A DNA stretch of 24,900 nt from Nigerium sp. (GCA_016711325.1 JADJTH010000007.1:1-24900); one strand, 5' to 3'. Shown: positions 1-7,693, counted from the stretch's first letter. Numbers and translations: made by a program. Notes: generated from the sequence alone by a model not told the origin.

Positions 1-1100
1 AGCGCTACCGCAGCCCTCAGGCCGGGGGGAACGAGCCGGACCGCGGTGCCCAGGTCGAGAGGCTCCGACGGCGAACCCAGGACTGCGGGCACCAGTTCTG
101 CGTCGCAGCACAGCCGCCGCAGGTCGCCCGCGCTGACCTCCGCTCCGGTCGTCAGCACACCGGCCTGCTCGGCACGCCGGCGCAGGTCGGACTCACGCAT
201 GGTGACGACGACGCGGGGACGGTCGCCCGCCAGGCTGGGGGCGGTTCTCGCGGCCATGACCGTCTCCACCAACACCATGAGGGCGTCCACGCGGCGAGCG
301 GCCAGGCTCGGCGGCACGTGCAGCCGGTCGAGACGCTCCACGCCGGTACCGACGCCCGAGGCCAGGGGGTCGTGCAGACCGCCGGCGTCGCGCGCGGCAC
401 GCCGGGAGGCCTCCACGTGGGCGTCCAACACCCTGAGGAACGCCGCGGCCTGGAGCTCCGGCAGGCTGCCCCGGAGGAGGACCGAGCCGTCTCCGTCGGC
501 GGCGACCGTCAGGCCGCGGCGGAGGAAGGCGCGATGGCGTTGGGCTTCCAACCGCGCCTGCTGTCCCTCTGGAGACTCGCGGTCGGCGGGCGAGACGGCG
601 TCCAGCACGGACGCCGTCGCCCTGGCCAACCCGGACGCCGGCGTCCGGGTCGCCCGGTCGAGCAGGTCGGCCTCGGCCCGGGCACGCTGGTCGTCGGTGA
701 GGCTCGCGGGCAGTTCCCTCAGCACCCTGGCGATGCTCCGGGCCTGGGGCACGCTCACGGTGCCGGCCAGTGCGGCGTCCCGGACCGCTTCGTTGGCCAC
801 CACGTCGCGGGCGGTGAAGACCAGCGCGGCCGACTCCTTCGCCGACCGACGCCCGTCGAGGGTCAACCAGCTGGTCAGGGGAGTCCCGGCGGACTCCTCC
901 GCTGCGCGCGCCCGCTCGGCCTCCGCCACCAGGACGCTGACGAGGGCATTGAGCTGCCCCGCGACCAGGAGCCCGGCGGTGACCAGGGCGAGCCGTTCGG
1001 GCCCGGAGAGCCTTCGGCGGGACGCCTGCTCCACGCCCGCCAACGCTCGACGCACCGCCTCCAGCGCATCGGCCGTGCCGCCACCCGCCAGCTTCCCCAT
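1..1100 (-). CDS. DUF222 / HNH endonuclease (13E12-type), 3' end cut by window edge
   Basis: About 366 codons are open from ATG at 1100 to the left edge with no stop. The N-terminal half is an alpha-helical, Ala/Arg/Leu-rich DUF222 region. The last visible part contains VVVTMRESDLRRR, then SAGDLRRLCCDAELVPAVLG and a VPPGLRAAVA-like end. In this family those stretches lie just before the C-terminal HNH domain (ARDGGC..PGC), so the nuclease motif itself should lie just outside the window. TAA lies four codons upstream of the ATG, which fixes the start. No Shine-Dalgarno is seen, but TAACGT lies 6 bases before the ATG. These genes are often multicopy in actinobacteria and linked to 13E12-like repeats. 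The native substrate is unknown. Family assignment is by recognition; nuclease activity is inferred. Confidence 0.85.
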   Translation of the reverse strand, partial: MGKLAGGGTADALEAVRRALAGVEQASRRRLSGPERLALVTAGLLVAGQLNALVSVLVAEAERARAAEESAGTPLTSWLTLDGRRSAKESAALVFTARDVVANEAVRDAALAGTVSVPQARSIARVLRELPASLTDDQRARAEADLLDRATRTPASGLARATASVLDAVSPADRESPEGQQARLEAQRHRAFLRRGLTVAADGDGSVLLRGSLPELQAAAFLRVLDAHVEASRRAARDAGGLHDPLASGVGTGVERLDRLHVPPSLAARRVDALMVLVETVMAARTAPSLAGDRPRVVVTMRESDLRRRAEQAGVLTTGAEVSAGDLRRLCCDAELVPAVLGSPSEPLDLGTAVRLVPPGLRAAVA

Positions 1101-1106
1101 GCCCTC

Positions 1107-1112
1107 ACGTTA
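1107..1112 (-). promoter_or_regulatory. -10 hexamer TAACGT, leaderless-type
   Basis: On the minus strand TAACGT is followed by six bases and then the ATG of the DUF222 gene. There is no Shine-Dalgarno in between. This fits transcription starting at or next to the start codon. Confidence 0.45.
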
Positions 1113-1180
1113 GGCAAGACCCCCGCGATCCGTCACCCCGCTCCTGAGAATCCCCCGAGAAAATCGGTGCTGCGTACGAA

Positions 1181-3412
1181 TCAGCTCTCCGGCCGAGGTT
1201 CCCGGACGACCATCGCGAGCCCACCGAAGGCGGGCAACTCGACGTTGAAGCCGCCCAGCTTGTCAAGGGTGTCGACCTTGCGTCGCGTGCTCAGGTCGAA
1301 CACGCGACCCTGCGGCAACGCCGCCGACTGGACGCGCCCGGTGACCTTGGCGCCGGTGAAGTTGAGCGCGGTGACCTGGGTGACCCCGGTCTCGAGCTGG
1401 TTGACCAGCACGAGCATCCCCGGCTGCGGCACGTCGGGGACGTCGATCAGCAGCCCCGTCGCGATCCCGTTCCGCCGCCGCACCCGGAGGATCTCGGCCA
1501 GCCGGCCCACGAAGGAGGAGTCCTTCTCGAGCTGGGCCGGCAGCGAACCGTACAGCGCCCTCGCTATGGGCATCCCCGCCGCGGACGCCTTGGCCGCCGG
1601 ATTGGCATCGGTGAGGTCGTACCCGCCGCGCTCGATCCACCGCGTGTCCCCGTCGCCGATCAGTGCCTTCACCGCCCTTCGCTCCAGCGGCAGCGCGCCG
1701 ACGAGGTCCCACCCCGACAGCGCGAACACGCCGGGCTGCCAGGCGTTGTACATGCACAGCAGGAGGTGGGCGTCCCGGATCCGGCGGATGTCGGCGTCCG
1801 TGATGGCGCTCAGGTCCTTGAGGCCGAGGGAGGCCGCGATGACCGACGCAGTGGTGCACGCGATGCCGTTCTGGACGAACGTCGCGTTGTAGGGCGCCGC
1901 CTCACCTGTCATGCGGTCGCGCATCACCGATCGCACGTGTTCGGCCAGGGTGGCCCCCGTGTACTGCACCCCGCCGAGGGTGTAGGGGTCGTCGCGGTGG
2001 TTCGAGGCGAAGTGAACCAGCTCGTACGTCAGTTCGTCGTGGTTCTGCAGCGCGTGCACCAGCGAGGCCTGGTCGATGCCGAGCGCCAGGGATTCCCGGA
2101 GCGCGAGGCGCAGGAACTCGGTATCACCCGTGACCAGCGCGAACTGGTAGGCGGGCCGCGTCACGAAGTCGTAGCTGAGGTCAGGGCCCACGGCGCCGGT
2201 GTTGCGGATGTCCTCCATGCCGAGGTTGAACTCCTGGAAGGTGAAACCTCCGACCTTGCGGACCATCGACCCGATGAGTTGGTTGGCCGCCTGGGACAAC
2301 GGGTGGCCCTCCGACCACGCCGGGTTCTCCATGCGCTTCTCCACGCCGAGGAACCCGTTGGCGTCCAGCCGCAGGCCGCCGGAGCCGAGGTCGAGCAGCG
2401 AGTGCAGCGCGTCGCCCATGACGAGGCGCATGCCCGCGAACGTCGGGTCGAGCCAGTTGATCGAGGGCTGGCCGTCCTTGAAGTAGTGCAGGTACACCCA
2501 CCGCCGCGGGACGCCCCGCCAGTCGTGGATCACCGGCGTCGCCGACCAGTTGGTCTCCTTCACCCCGGGCTCGTAGAAGATCACGCGCTGCAGGGCACCG
2601 ATGATGTACCCGGCCTCGGCGAGCGCCCGCTCGGCCTCGGCCGACAGGTTGACCGAGTCCCGACCGGCGGGGACCTCGGGCAGCAGGGGCCACGCCTCCT
2701 CCGGGATGTCGACCATGTGGTAGATGCCCGGATAGTCGTGGTAGTTGACCTCGGCCAGGCGGAAGTCCGCGCCCTTGCCCGTGTGGCCGGGCACGATGTC
2801 GTCGATGACCGTGCCGTGGTGGCGGGTCGCGGTCGCGCACATCGCGCGGAACTCGTCCTCGGTGCCGAAGAGCGAGTCGATCCCCATGCTGATCCGGTCG
2901 AAGTGGCCGTCGACGCTGGGGGTGTGCTCCCACCCCGAGATGCCCCCGGCCAGCTTCACGGGCCCGGTGTGGATCGCGTCGATGCCGATGCGCTCGAACG
3001 CCGCCCACAGGGCGTCGTCACCGAGGGCGCCGAGGAAGGTCCGCCCGGACGCCGTCACCATCGACAGCGGGTAGGCCGCGAACCAGACCGACGCCTGGCG
3101 GACGGCCGCGCGGGGATCCGGCCTCGCGAAGGGGTTCTGCCACATCATGTGGTGCCCGGCGAGCTGCCTCCCGAGGGTCCGGGCGTCGCCGAGCATCGAC
3201 TGGTCGACGAGCCACCGGACGTACGCCGGGTTTCGGCCGTCGGGCTCGAACGGCGGCGGTGCCAGCGCCTCGGACGCCTTGAGGTTGCGCCGCCGGGCCT
3301 GCGGTCGCAGGCGCTCCGGCCGAGCCGCGAAGTGGTGTTTGTCGAAGCTGGCCTCGGGGAGGAAGTCCTCGGACGTGTCGTCCGCCACGGGCAGGTCGGC
3401 GTTGGTGCTCAC
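1181..3412 (-). CDS. GH13 alpha-glucosyltransferase, trehalose-synthase (TreS)-like
   Basis: A 743-residue protein of the alpha-amylase superfamily. The GH13 regions are visible in order: region I VIDDIVPGH (about 202-210, H210), region II GLRLDANG with nucleophile D350, region III TFQEFNLG with acid/base E394, and region IV QNHDELT with D459. NHDELT is typical of maltose/trehalose interconverting enzymes (TreS), which is why I favour that function over plain amylase. Unlike usual TreS (about 550-600 residues) it has a long N-terminal part of about 100 residues before the barrel. Region I has Gly where NH is usual (PGH instead of PNH). The C-terminal 100 residues look like the usual beta domain. 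Start GTG 3412 has no Shine-Dalgarno but has TAGATT 6 bases upstream. It lies 17 bases after gntR. A related GH13 specificity (other alpha-glucan or sucrose chemistry) cannot be excluded. Confidence 0.75.
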   Translation of the reverse strand: MSTNADLPVADDTSEDFLPEASFDKHHFAARPERLRPQARRRNLKASEALAPPPFEPDGRNPAYVRWLVDQSMLGDARTLGRQLAGHHMMWQNPFARPDPRAAVRQASVWFAAYPLSMVTASGRTFLGALGDDALWAAFERIGIDAIHTGPVKLAGGISGWEHTPSVDGHFDRISMGIDSLFGTEDEFRAMCATATRHHGTVIDDIVPGHTGKGADFRLAEVNYHDYPGIYHMVDIPEEAWPLLPEVPAGRDSVNLSAEAERALAEAGYIIGALQRVIFYEPGVKETNWSATPVIHDWRGVPRRWVYLHYFKDGQPSINWLDPTFAGMRLVMGDALHSLLDLGSGGLRLDANGFLGVEKRMENPAWSEGHPLSQAANQLIGSMVRKVGGFTFQEFNLGMEDIRNTGAVGPDLSYDFVTRPAYQFALVTGDTEFLRLALRESLALGIDQASLVHALQNHDELTYELVHFASNHRDDPYTLGGVQYTGATLAEHVRSVMRDRMTGEAAPYNATFVQNGIACTTASVIAASLGLKDLSAITDADIRRIRDAHLLLCMYNAWQPGVFALSGWDLVGALPLERRAVKALIGDGDTRWIERGGYDLTDANPAAKASAAGMPIARALYGSLPAQLEKDSSFVGRLAEILRVRRRNGIATGLLIDVPDVPQPGMLVLVNQLETGVTQVTALNFTGAKVTGRVQSAALPQGRVFDLSTRRKVDTLDKLGGFNVELPAFGGLAMVVREPRPES

Positions 3413-3418
3413 GCCGCG

Positions 3419-3424
3419 AATCTA
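3419..3424 (-). promoter_or_regulatory. -10 hexamer TAGATT before the TreS-like gene
   Basis: TAGATT, then CGCGGC, then the GTG start at 3412. It lies in the 17-base gap after the gntR stop, so the GH13 gene may have its own leaderless promoter as well as read-through from the gntR unit. Confidence 0.45.
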
Positions 3425-3429
3425 CTGGC

Positions 3430-3804
3430 TCATGCTCCCCGGCGTGACAGAGCCGCGTCGATGGCCGCGCGGACTTCCGCCGGGCCTGCACCGGCCGCCA
3501 CGGCGTCCGCAATGAAGCGGTCGGCGAGCCCGCCGAGCCGGACGCCCACGGCGTCCGACCGCAGGTCCGCGACCACCGTGCCCTGCCCGCGCCGGGTCAC
3601 CACGAGGCCGGACGCCTCGAGCTCGCCGTAGGCTCGCATCACGGTGCCGGTGGCCAGCCCGAGGTCGGCGGCGAGTTGCCGGACCGTGGGCAGGCGGGTC
3701 CCGGACGCCAGCGTCCCGCCCCGGATCGCCCCGGCGAGCTGCCGTCGGAGCTGCTCGTACGGGGGTGTGGGGTCGGACGCGTCCACCCGGACGGCGAACG
3801 TCAT
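3430..3804 (-). CDS. GntR-family transcriptional regulator, YtrA-like
   Basis: A 124-residue DNA-binding regulator. The winged helix spans about residues 12-78: PPYEQLRRQLAGAIRGG, then LPTVRQLAADLGL and TVMRAYGELEASGLVVTRRGQGT. This is the standard GntR N-terminal domain. Only about 45 helical residues follow, too short for FadR or UTRA ligand domains, which fits the YtrA subfamily. Start ATG 3804 overlaps the stop of the upstream membrane protein by ATGA, so the two are translationally coupled. YtrA-type regulators usually sit with membrane or ABC transporter genes and repress their own operon. Two long inverted repeats at the operon promoter (4746-4810) are the obvious binding sites. An open frame continues upstream of the ATG, but that part lies over the membrane protein gene and is not GntR-like. 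Confidence 0.9.
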   Translation of the reverse strand: MTFAVRVDASDPTPPYEQLRRQLAGAIRGGTLASGTRLPTVRQLAADLGLATGTVMRAYGELEASGLVVTRRGQGTVVADLRSDAVGVRLGGLADRFIADAVAAGAGPAEVRAAIDAALSRRGA

Positions 3805-4736
3805 CGCCGGTTCCCGTTGCCGGGGACGAGCAGTGTGGTCGCGAAGGCCAGGGTGGACGCCAGCGCGCCGAGCGCGACCAGTGCACCCAGATAGCTGCAG
3901 GCGACGTGGACCGGGACCTGCGGGAACTGCCCGAACCTCGTGTACGCGACCACGCTCAGCGCAAGCACGCCGCCGGCGATCCCGGCCCCCGCCGCCGCCA
4001 CGATGCCCTCGGCCGTGATGCGACGGAGGGCGTCGTCGACCCTGACGAGCTCGGGATCGCCACCGTTGCGCGGCCGGCGGGCGGTCAGCCACAGGCCGAG
4101 CACCGACAGCGCCAGCAGCAGGGCCAGCGCCCCCAGCACGGCCGGCACGTAGAAGGACCCGGGGAAGGGGCTGGTGGCGCCCGAGTGGAAGGCATCGTCG
4201 CGTTGCAGGACGCCCGCCTGGTCGGCGACCCACCGGTGCTCCACCCAGGCGGCGGTGAGCGCGCGCCCGGGACGACCGAGGTCATCCGGGGAGGCCGCGA
4301 TCACCAGGAAGAGGCAGACGGTCAGCAGCACCCCGGTGGCGGCCCCGACGCGGCGGGCCAGCCCGACGGGCACGTAGTCGCGCAGCCTCCGGGTCTCGAC
4401 ACCGGCGGACCCCCGGCTGCGCGCCCCGGAGTAGCTGAGTTGCTGCCCGACCAGGAGGGCGGCGACCGCGACGATTCCGGCCACCAGGGGCGACGCGAAC
4501 GCCAGGGGCGCCAGCGGCCCGACCCCGATGACGGCCACACCGGCGAGGATCCCCACCACGACCCCGGTCCAGCGCAGCGCGATCGTGCTGCGTCGCAGGG
4601 CAACGAGCCCCGGGTAGGCCTCGGAGTCGAAGACCAGCCTCGCAGAGCGGCGGCGTCCGGCCACGACGGCGGCGAGCACCACGACGACCGCCAGCAACGG
4701 CAGGGCCACCACGACCAGGACCCCGGAAACAACCAT
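3801..4736 (-). CDS. Multi-pass membrane protein of unknown function
   Basis: A 311-residue protein with about seven hydrophobic segments: near residues 2-25, 55-75, 78-100, 132-148, 194-216, 244-264 and 279-301. An extracytoplasmic or cytosolic loop of about 45 residues lies between segments 4 and 5. I recognise no domain or catalytic motif. ATG 4736 is chosen because AAGGAGG (4742-4748) lies 5 bases upstream. The in-frame GTG at 4739 would leave only 2 bases. It is the first gene of a two-gene unit with the GntR regulator, with a 4-base stop/start overlap. The regulator's likely operators flank its promoter, so the membrane protein is probably what the regulator controls. The pairing hints at an envelope-stress or export role, as for other YtrA-controlled membrane proteins, but this is inference only. 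Confidence 0.8.
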   Translation of the reverse strand: MVVSGVLVVVALPLLAVVVVLAAVVAGRRRSARLVFDSEAYPGLVALRRSTIALRWTGVVVGILAGVAVIGVGPLAPLAFASPLVAGIVAVAALLVGQQLSYSGARSRGSAGVETRRLRDYVPVGLARRVGAATGVLLTVCLFLVIAASPDDLGRPGRALTAAWVEHRWVADQAGVLQRDDAFHSGATSPFPGSFYVPAVLGALALLLALSVLGLWLTARRPRNGGDPELVRVDDALRRITAEGIVAAAGAGIAGGVLALSVVAYTRFGQFPQVPVHVACSYLGALVALGALASTLAFATTLLVPGNGNRR

Positions 4737-4745
4737 CACGACCTC

Positions 4746-4769
4746 CTTGTATCAAGCACGTGACACAAG
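4746..4769. promoter_or_regulatory. Operator 1: imperfect inverted repeat overlapping the RBS
   Basis: Plus-strand arms CTTGTATCA (4746-4754) and TGACACAAG (4761-4769) are inverted with one mismatch, spacer 6. The 4746-4748 end overlaps the AAGGAGG ribosome-binding site of the membrane protein gene. Same arm sequence as operator 2. Likely GntR binding site. Confidence 0.65.
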
Positions 4770-4796
4770 ACTGCTGGGTCGTTCAGCTTGTGTCAA
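4768..4796 (-). promoter_or_regulatory. Promoter of the membrane protein/gntR unit
   Basis: TTGACA (4791-4796, minus strand) is a perfect -35. It is followed 17 bases later by CAGTCT (4768-4773), a weak -10 that keeps the key A and final T. The -35 lies inside operator 2 and the likely start site falls inside operator 1, so a bound regulator would block transcription. Confidence 0.5.
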
Positions 4797-4810
4797 CAAC
4801 TTGACACAAG
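4787..4810. promoter_or_regulatory. Operator 2: perfect 10-bp inverted repeat
   Basis: Arms CTTGTGTCAA and TTGACACAAG are perfectly inverted around CAAC. The centre is 41 bp from the centre of operator 1, close to four helical turns. It ends one base before the end of the ispH gene. Confidence 0.75.
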
Positions 4811-4811
4811 A

Positions 4812-5765
4812 TCACCCCTGGGCGGCGCGCAGGTCCTTCCGCAACTCCGGCGGCAGGGCGAACGTGAGGTTCTCCTCGGTGAGCCGCTCCTCCACCGCGG
4901 CCGGAAAGCCGCGCTCCTCGAGGAACGCCAGCACACCCTGCACGAGGGCGTCCGGCACCGAGGCCCCCGAGGTGACGCCCACCCGCTCCACGCCCACCAG
5001 CCACGCGGGGTCGATCTCGCCGGCGTTGTCCACCCGGTAGGACGCCTTGGCGCCCGACTCGAGCGCCACCTCGACGAGACGAACGGAGTTGGACGAGTTG
5101 CTCGAACCGACGACGATGACCAGGTCTGCGTCCGTCGCGATCTGCTTCACGGCCGACTGGCGGTTCTGGGTGGCGTAGCAGATGTCGTCGCTCGGCGGGC
5201 TGATCAGCAGGGGGAACTTCTCGCGGAGCCGCGTAACGGTCTCCCAGGTCTCGTCGACGCTCAGCGTCGTCTGCGACAGCCACGCCACCCGGCTCGGGTC
5301 TTCCACCTCGACGGACGCCACGTCGTCCGGGTGCCCGACGAGGATGGTCCGATCAGGTGCCTCCCCCATGGTGCCCTCGACCTCTTCGTGGCCGGCATGG
5401 CCGATGAGCAGGATCTGGTTGCCCTCGTCGGCGAAGCGGCGGGCCTCGTAGTGCACCTTGGTGACCAGCGGGCAGGTGGCGTCGATCGTCTTGAGACCGC
5501 GGGCGGCCGCCTCGGCGTGCACCGCGGGGCTGACCCCGTGGGCGGAGAAGACGACCGTGGCGCCGTGTGGCACCTCCGAGAGTTCCTCGACGAAGACGGC
5601 TCCCCGCGCCTCCAGGTCCTCCACAACGTGCCGGTTGTGCACGATCTGCTTGCGGACGTACACCGGCGCGCCGTAGAGGTCGAGGGCCTTCTCGACCGTC
5701 ACGACGGCACGGTCGACCCCGGCGCAGTACCCGCGGGGGGCAGCGACGACAACGCTCCTCATCAT
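4812..5765 (-). CDS. ispH: 4-hydroxy-3-methylbut-2-enyl diphosphate reductase
   Basis: Last enzyme of the MEP isoprenoid pathway; it reduces HMBPP to IPP and DMAPP using a [4Fe-4S] cluster, in the cytosol. At 317 residues it has the normal length. Cluster cysteines are C14 (RGYCAGVDRA), C98 (DATCPLVTKVH) and C196 (DICYATQNRQ). Substrate residues include H43/N44 (IVHNRHVV), AHGVSP at about 75-80 and GHEEVEGT (H126, E128). The C-terminal GASVPD motif is present. Two adjacent ATGs (5765 and 5762) are possible starts; TAGACT lies 7 bases before the first and there is no Shine-Dalgarno. A much longer frame continues upstream but only as the antisense of ychJ and xseA. It is divergent from the ychJ-like gene, with 54 bases between the starts. 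Confidence 0.97.
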   Translation of the reverse strand: MMRSVVVAAPRGYCAGVDRAVVTVEKALDLYGAPVYVRKQIVHNRHVVEDLEARGAVFVEELSEVPHGATVVFSAHGVSPAVHAEAAARGLKTIDATCPLVTKVHYEARRFADEGNQILLIGHAGHEEVEGTMGEAPDRTILVGHPDDVASVEVEDPSRVAWLSQTTLSVDETWETVTRLREKFPLLISPPSDDICYATQNRQSAVKQIATDADLVIVVGSSNSSNSVRLVEVALESGAKASYRVDNAGEIDPAWLVGVERVGVTSGASVPDALVQGVLAFLEERGFPAAVEERLTEENLTFALPPELRKDLRAAQG

Positions 5766-5772
5766 GGGGCCC

Positions 5773-5778
5773 AGTCTA
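5773..5778 (-). promoter_or_regulatory. -10 hexamer TAGACT before ispH
   Basis: TAGACT, seven bases, then ATGATG. No Shine-Dalgarno, so ispH is probably leaderless. It is back to back with the ychJ promoter hexamer at 5807. Confidence 0.5.
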
Positions 5779-5806
5779 GGCGAGGTTCCCTGACCCCCCG
5801 CCGGAG

Positions 5807-5812
5807 TAGTTT
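5807..5812 (+). promoter_or_regulatory. -10 hexamer TAGTTT before the ychJ-like gene
   Basis: TAGTTT, then GGGTGCC, then ATG 5820. No Shine-Dalgarno. Confidence 0.5.
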
Positions 5813-5819
5813 GGGTGCC

Positions 5820-6242
5820 ATGACCGGACCCACGCCGTCGGAGCGCCGTGACGGGTGCCCCTGCGGCTCCGGGCGCCCCTACAACGGCTGCTGCGGGCCC
5901 TTCCACGCGGGCGCCCGGGAGCCCGCGACGGCCGAGCAGCTGATGCGGGCCCGCTACGCCGCGTACGTGAGCCGTCACGAGGCGTTCCTGCTCGTGACGT
6001 GGTATCCGCAGACCCGGCCGGCGCGGATCCAGTTCGACCCCGACCTCCGCTGGACGGGGCTCGACATCCTCGCCACCAGCGAGGGAAGCGCGTTCCACCG
6101 GCAGGGAACCGTCGAGTTCATCGCCAGCTACGAGACGCGCCGTCGCGGGCGCTGGACGCCGGGACAGCTCCACGAGGTGAGCCAGTTCCTCATGTCCGAC
6201 CGGTGGGTCTACGTCGACGGCGCTGTCGGACGCCGCCCCTAG
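5820..6242 (+). CDS. YchJ-family (UPF0225) SEC-C motif protein
   Basis: A 140-residue protein. Near the N-terminus is a SEC-C zinc-binding motif, CPCGSGRPYNGCCGPFH (about residues 13-29), with all four metal ligands (C, C, C and C/H). The rest (RARYAAYVSRHEAFLLVTWYP, then GTVEFIASYE) matches the NTF2-like fold of the YchJ/UPF0225 family. Molecular function of the family is not established. ATG 5820 is preferred over longer frames, which are antisense to ispH. The stop codon TAG (6240-6242) is also the first half of the xseA -10 hexamer. Confidence 0.88.
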   Translation: MTGPTPSERRDGCPCGSGRPYNGCCGPFHAGAREPATAEQLMRARYAAYVSRHEAFLLVTWYPQTRPARIQFDPDLRWTGLDILATSEGSAFHRQGTVEFIASYETRRRGRWTPGQLHEVSQFLMSDRWVYVDGAVGRRP

Positions 6243-6245
6243 ACT
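6240..6245 (+). promoter_or_regulatory. -10 hexamer TAGACT before xseA
   Basis: TAGACT begins at the TAG stop of the preceding gene. Six bases later is GTG 6252. No Shine-Dalgarno, so a leaderless xseA message is likely. Confidence 0.45.
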
Positions 6246-6251
6246 CCCCTC

Positions 6252-7487
6252 GTGCCCCTGGAGAGCTCCCCGGAGTCCCCGCAACCGCTGCGGGTGGTGG
6301 TGGGTGCCCTCAAGGCCTGGGTCGAGCGGACGAACGCCATCTGGGTCGAGGGGCAGATCATCCAGATCAAGCGGCGGGCCGGGTATGCGGTGCACTTCCT
6401 CACCCTGCGGGACAAGCTGGCCTAGGTGTCGGTCCAGGTCAGCGTGTCGACGGCCACGCTGGACGCCGCCGGTCCGATCACCGAGGGCACCCTGGTGGCG
6501 GCGTTCCTGCGGGCCACGATCTACCCGGGCAACGGGTCGCTCACCTTCGACTGTGCCGACCTGCGGCCCTCCGGCGAGGGCCGCCTGCTGGCCCAGCTCG
6601 AGCAGCGCAAGCGTGCCCTGCAGGCCGAGGGCCTGTTCGACCCCGCCCTCAAGAAGCGCCTGCCCTTCCTGCCCCGCCGCATCGGCCTCGTCACGGGCAA
6701 GGATTCGGCGGCGGAACGCGACGTCGTCGAGAACGTCGCGCGGCGCTGGCCGGCCGCGGTCGTGGTCATCCGGCACGCCCTGGTCCAGGGCCCCTCCGCC
6801 GCCCACCAGGTCGCGGACGCCGTCGCGTGGCTCGACCGCCAGCCCGAGGTCGACGTCATCGTGGTCGCCCGCGGCGGCGGCTCGCTCGAAGACCTGCTGC
6901 CCTTCTCCGACGACCTCCTGGTGCGGGCCGTCTTCGCCTGCCGCACCCCGGTCGTGAGTGCGGTCGGCCACGAGGCCGACACCCCCATCCTCGACCTGGT
7001 CGCCGACGTGCGGGCGTCCACACCGACCGATGCCGCGAAGCGCGTCGTCCCTGACGCCGCCGAGGAGTCGGCGATCATCGGGCGCGGGCTCGACCGGTTG
7101 CGTGCCGCGATCGACCACCGGCTTCGCGAGGAACAGCGGCACCTGGCCGACCTGCGTTCGCGCCCGGTGCTGCGCGACCCGTCGGGGGCGATCGTCGTCC
7201 AGGCCGAGCGCGTGGCCGACCTGCGGGGGCGGTTGCGCCGGGGCGTCTCGACGACCCTCCAGAGCGAGCAGGTACACCTCGACCAGACGCTCGCCCGCGT
7301 GCGCGCCCTGTCGCCCCGCGCGACGCTCCACCGCGGCTACGCGATCCTGACCAACGACGACGGCGAGACCATCACCTCGATCACCCAGGTGGCCCCTGAC
7401 GAGGTCGTCGTCGCCCGCCTGATCGACGGCGACATCGCCGCGGCCGTCGTCGACGTCGAACCACTCACCCACCAGGAGGACGCATGA
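6252..7487 (+). pseudogene. xseA: Exodeoxyribonuclease VII large subunit, interrupted by in-frame TAG
   Basis: Exonuclease VII large subunit, which with XseB degrades single-stranded DNA in both directions. The reading frame from GTG 6252 gives 57 residues of the N-terminal OB fold (AIWVEGQIIQIKRR, then HFLTLRDKLA), then TAG at 6423-6425. The same frame continues for 353 codons from GTG 6426: VSVQVSVSTATL, RIGLVTGKDSAAERDVV, VVARGGGSLEDLLPFSD, SAVGHEADTPILDLVADVRASTPTDAAK and a coiled-coil C-terminus. Joined across the stop, the length (about 411) is normal and no frame change is needed, so a single substitution in one codon explains it. GTG directly after TAG could allow restart, giving a catalytic fragment without the start of the OB fold. 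Sequencing error, true pseudogene and stop-restart are all open. It overlaps xseB by ATGA. Confidence 0.9.
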
Positions 7488-7693
7488 GCGACACCGGCGA
7501 GACCAGGGTCACCTACGAGCAGGCGCGCGAGCAGCTGGTGGAGGTCGTCCGCCAACTGGAGTCGGGCAACGTGCCGCTGTCGACCGCCATGGAGTTGTGG
7601 GAGCGCGGCGAGAAGCTGGCCGCCGTGTGCCAGGAGTGGCTCGACGGGGCCAGGGCTCGCGTGGACGCCGCCCGTCCGGGCGCCGTCGGCTGA
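7484..7693 (+). CDS. xseB: Exodeoxyribonuclease VII small subunit
   Basis: A 69-residue protein. TYEQAREQLVEVVRQLESGNVPLSTAMELWERGEKLAAVC is the typical XseB helical hairpin (about residues 10-50). The small subunit binds the C-terminal coiled coil of XseA to form the active complex. The start ATG overlaps the xseA stop (ATGA) and AGGAGG lies 4-5 bases upstream, so translation is coupled to xseA. The intact xseB and intact catalytic frame of xseA argue that the pair has not long been inactive. Confidence 0.95.
   Translation: MSDTGETRVTYEQAREQLVEVVRQLESGNVPLSTAMELWERGEKLAAVCQEWLDGARARVDAARPGAVG

Noticed and set aside
46..1892. Plus-strand open frames across the left end
   Set aside because: The minus-strand DUF222 frame runs uninterrupted to the edge and has recognisable family motifs, so the plus frames are shadows.
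1766..3631. 621-codon plus-strand open frame
   Set aside because: Antisense to the GH13 gene with its complete catalytic motifs; composition is shadow-like.
5766..7472. Minus-strand open frame extending ispH to 886 codons
   Set aside because: IspH is complete from 5765. The extension is antisense to ychJ and xseA and is an Asp/Gly/Arg/His-rich low-complexity sequence, typical of shadow frames in high-GC DNA.
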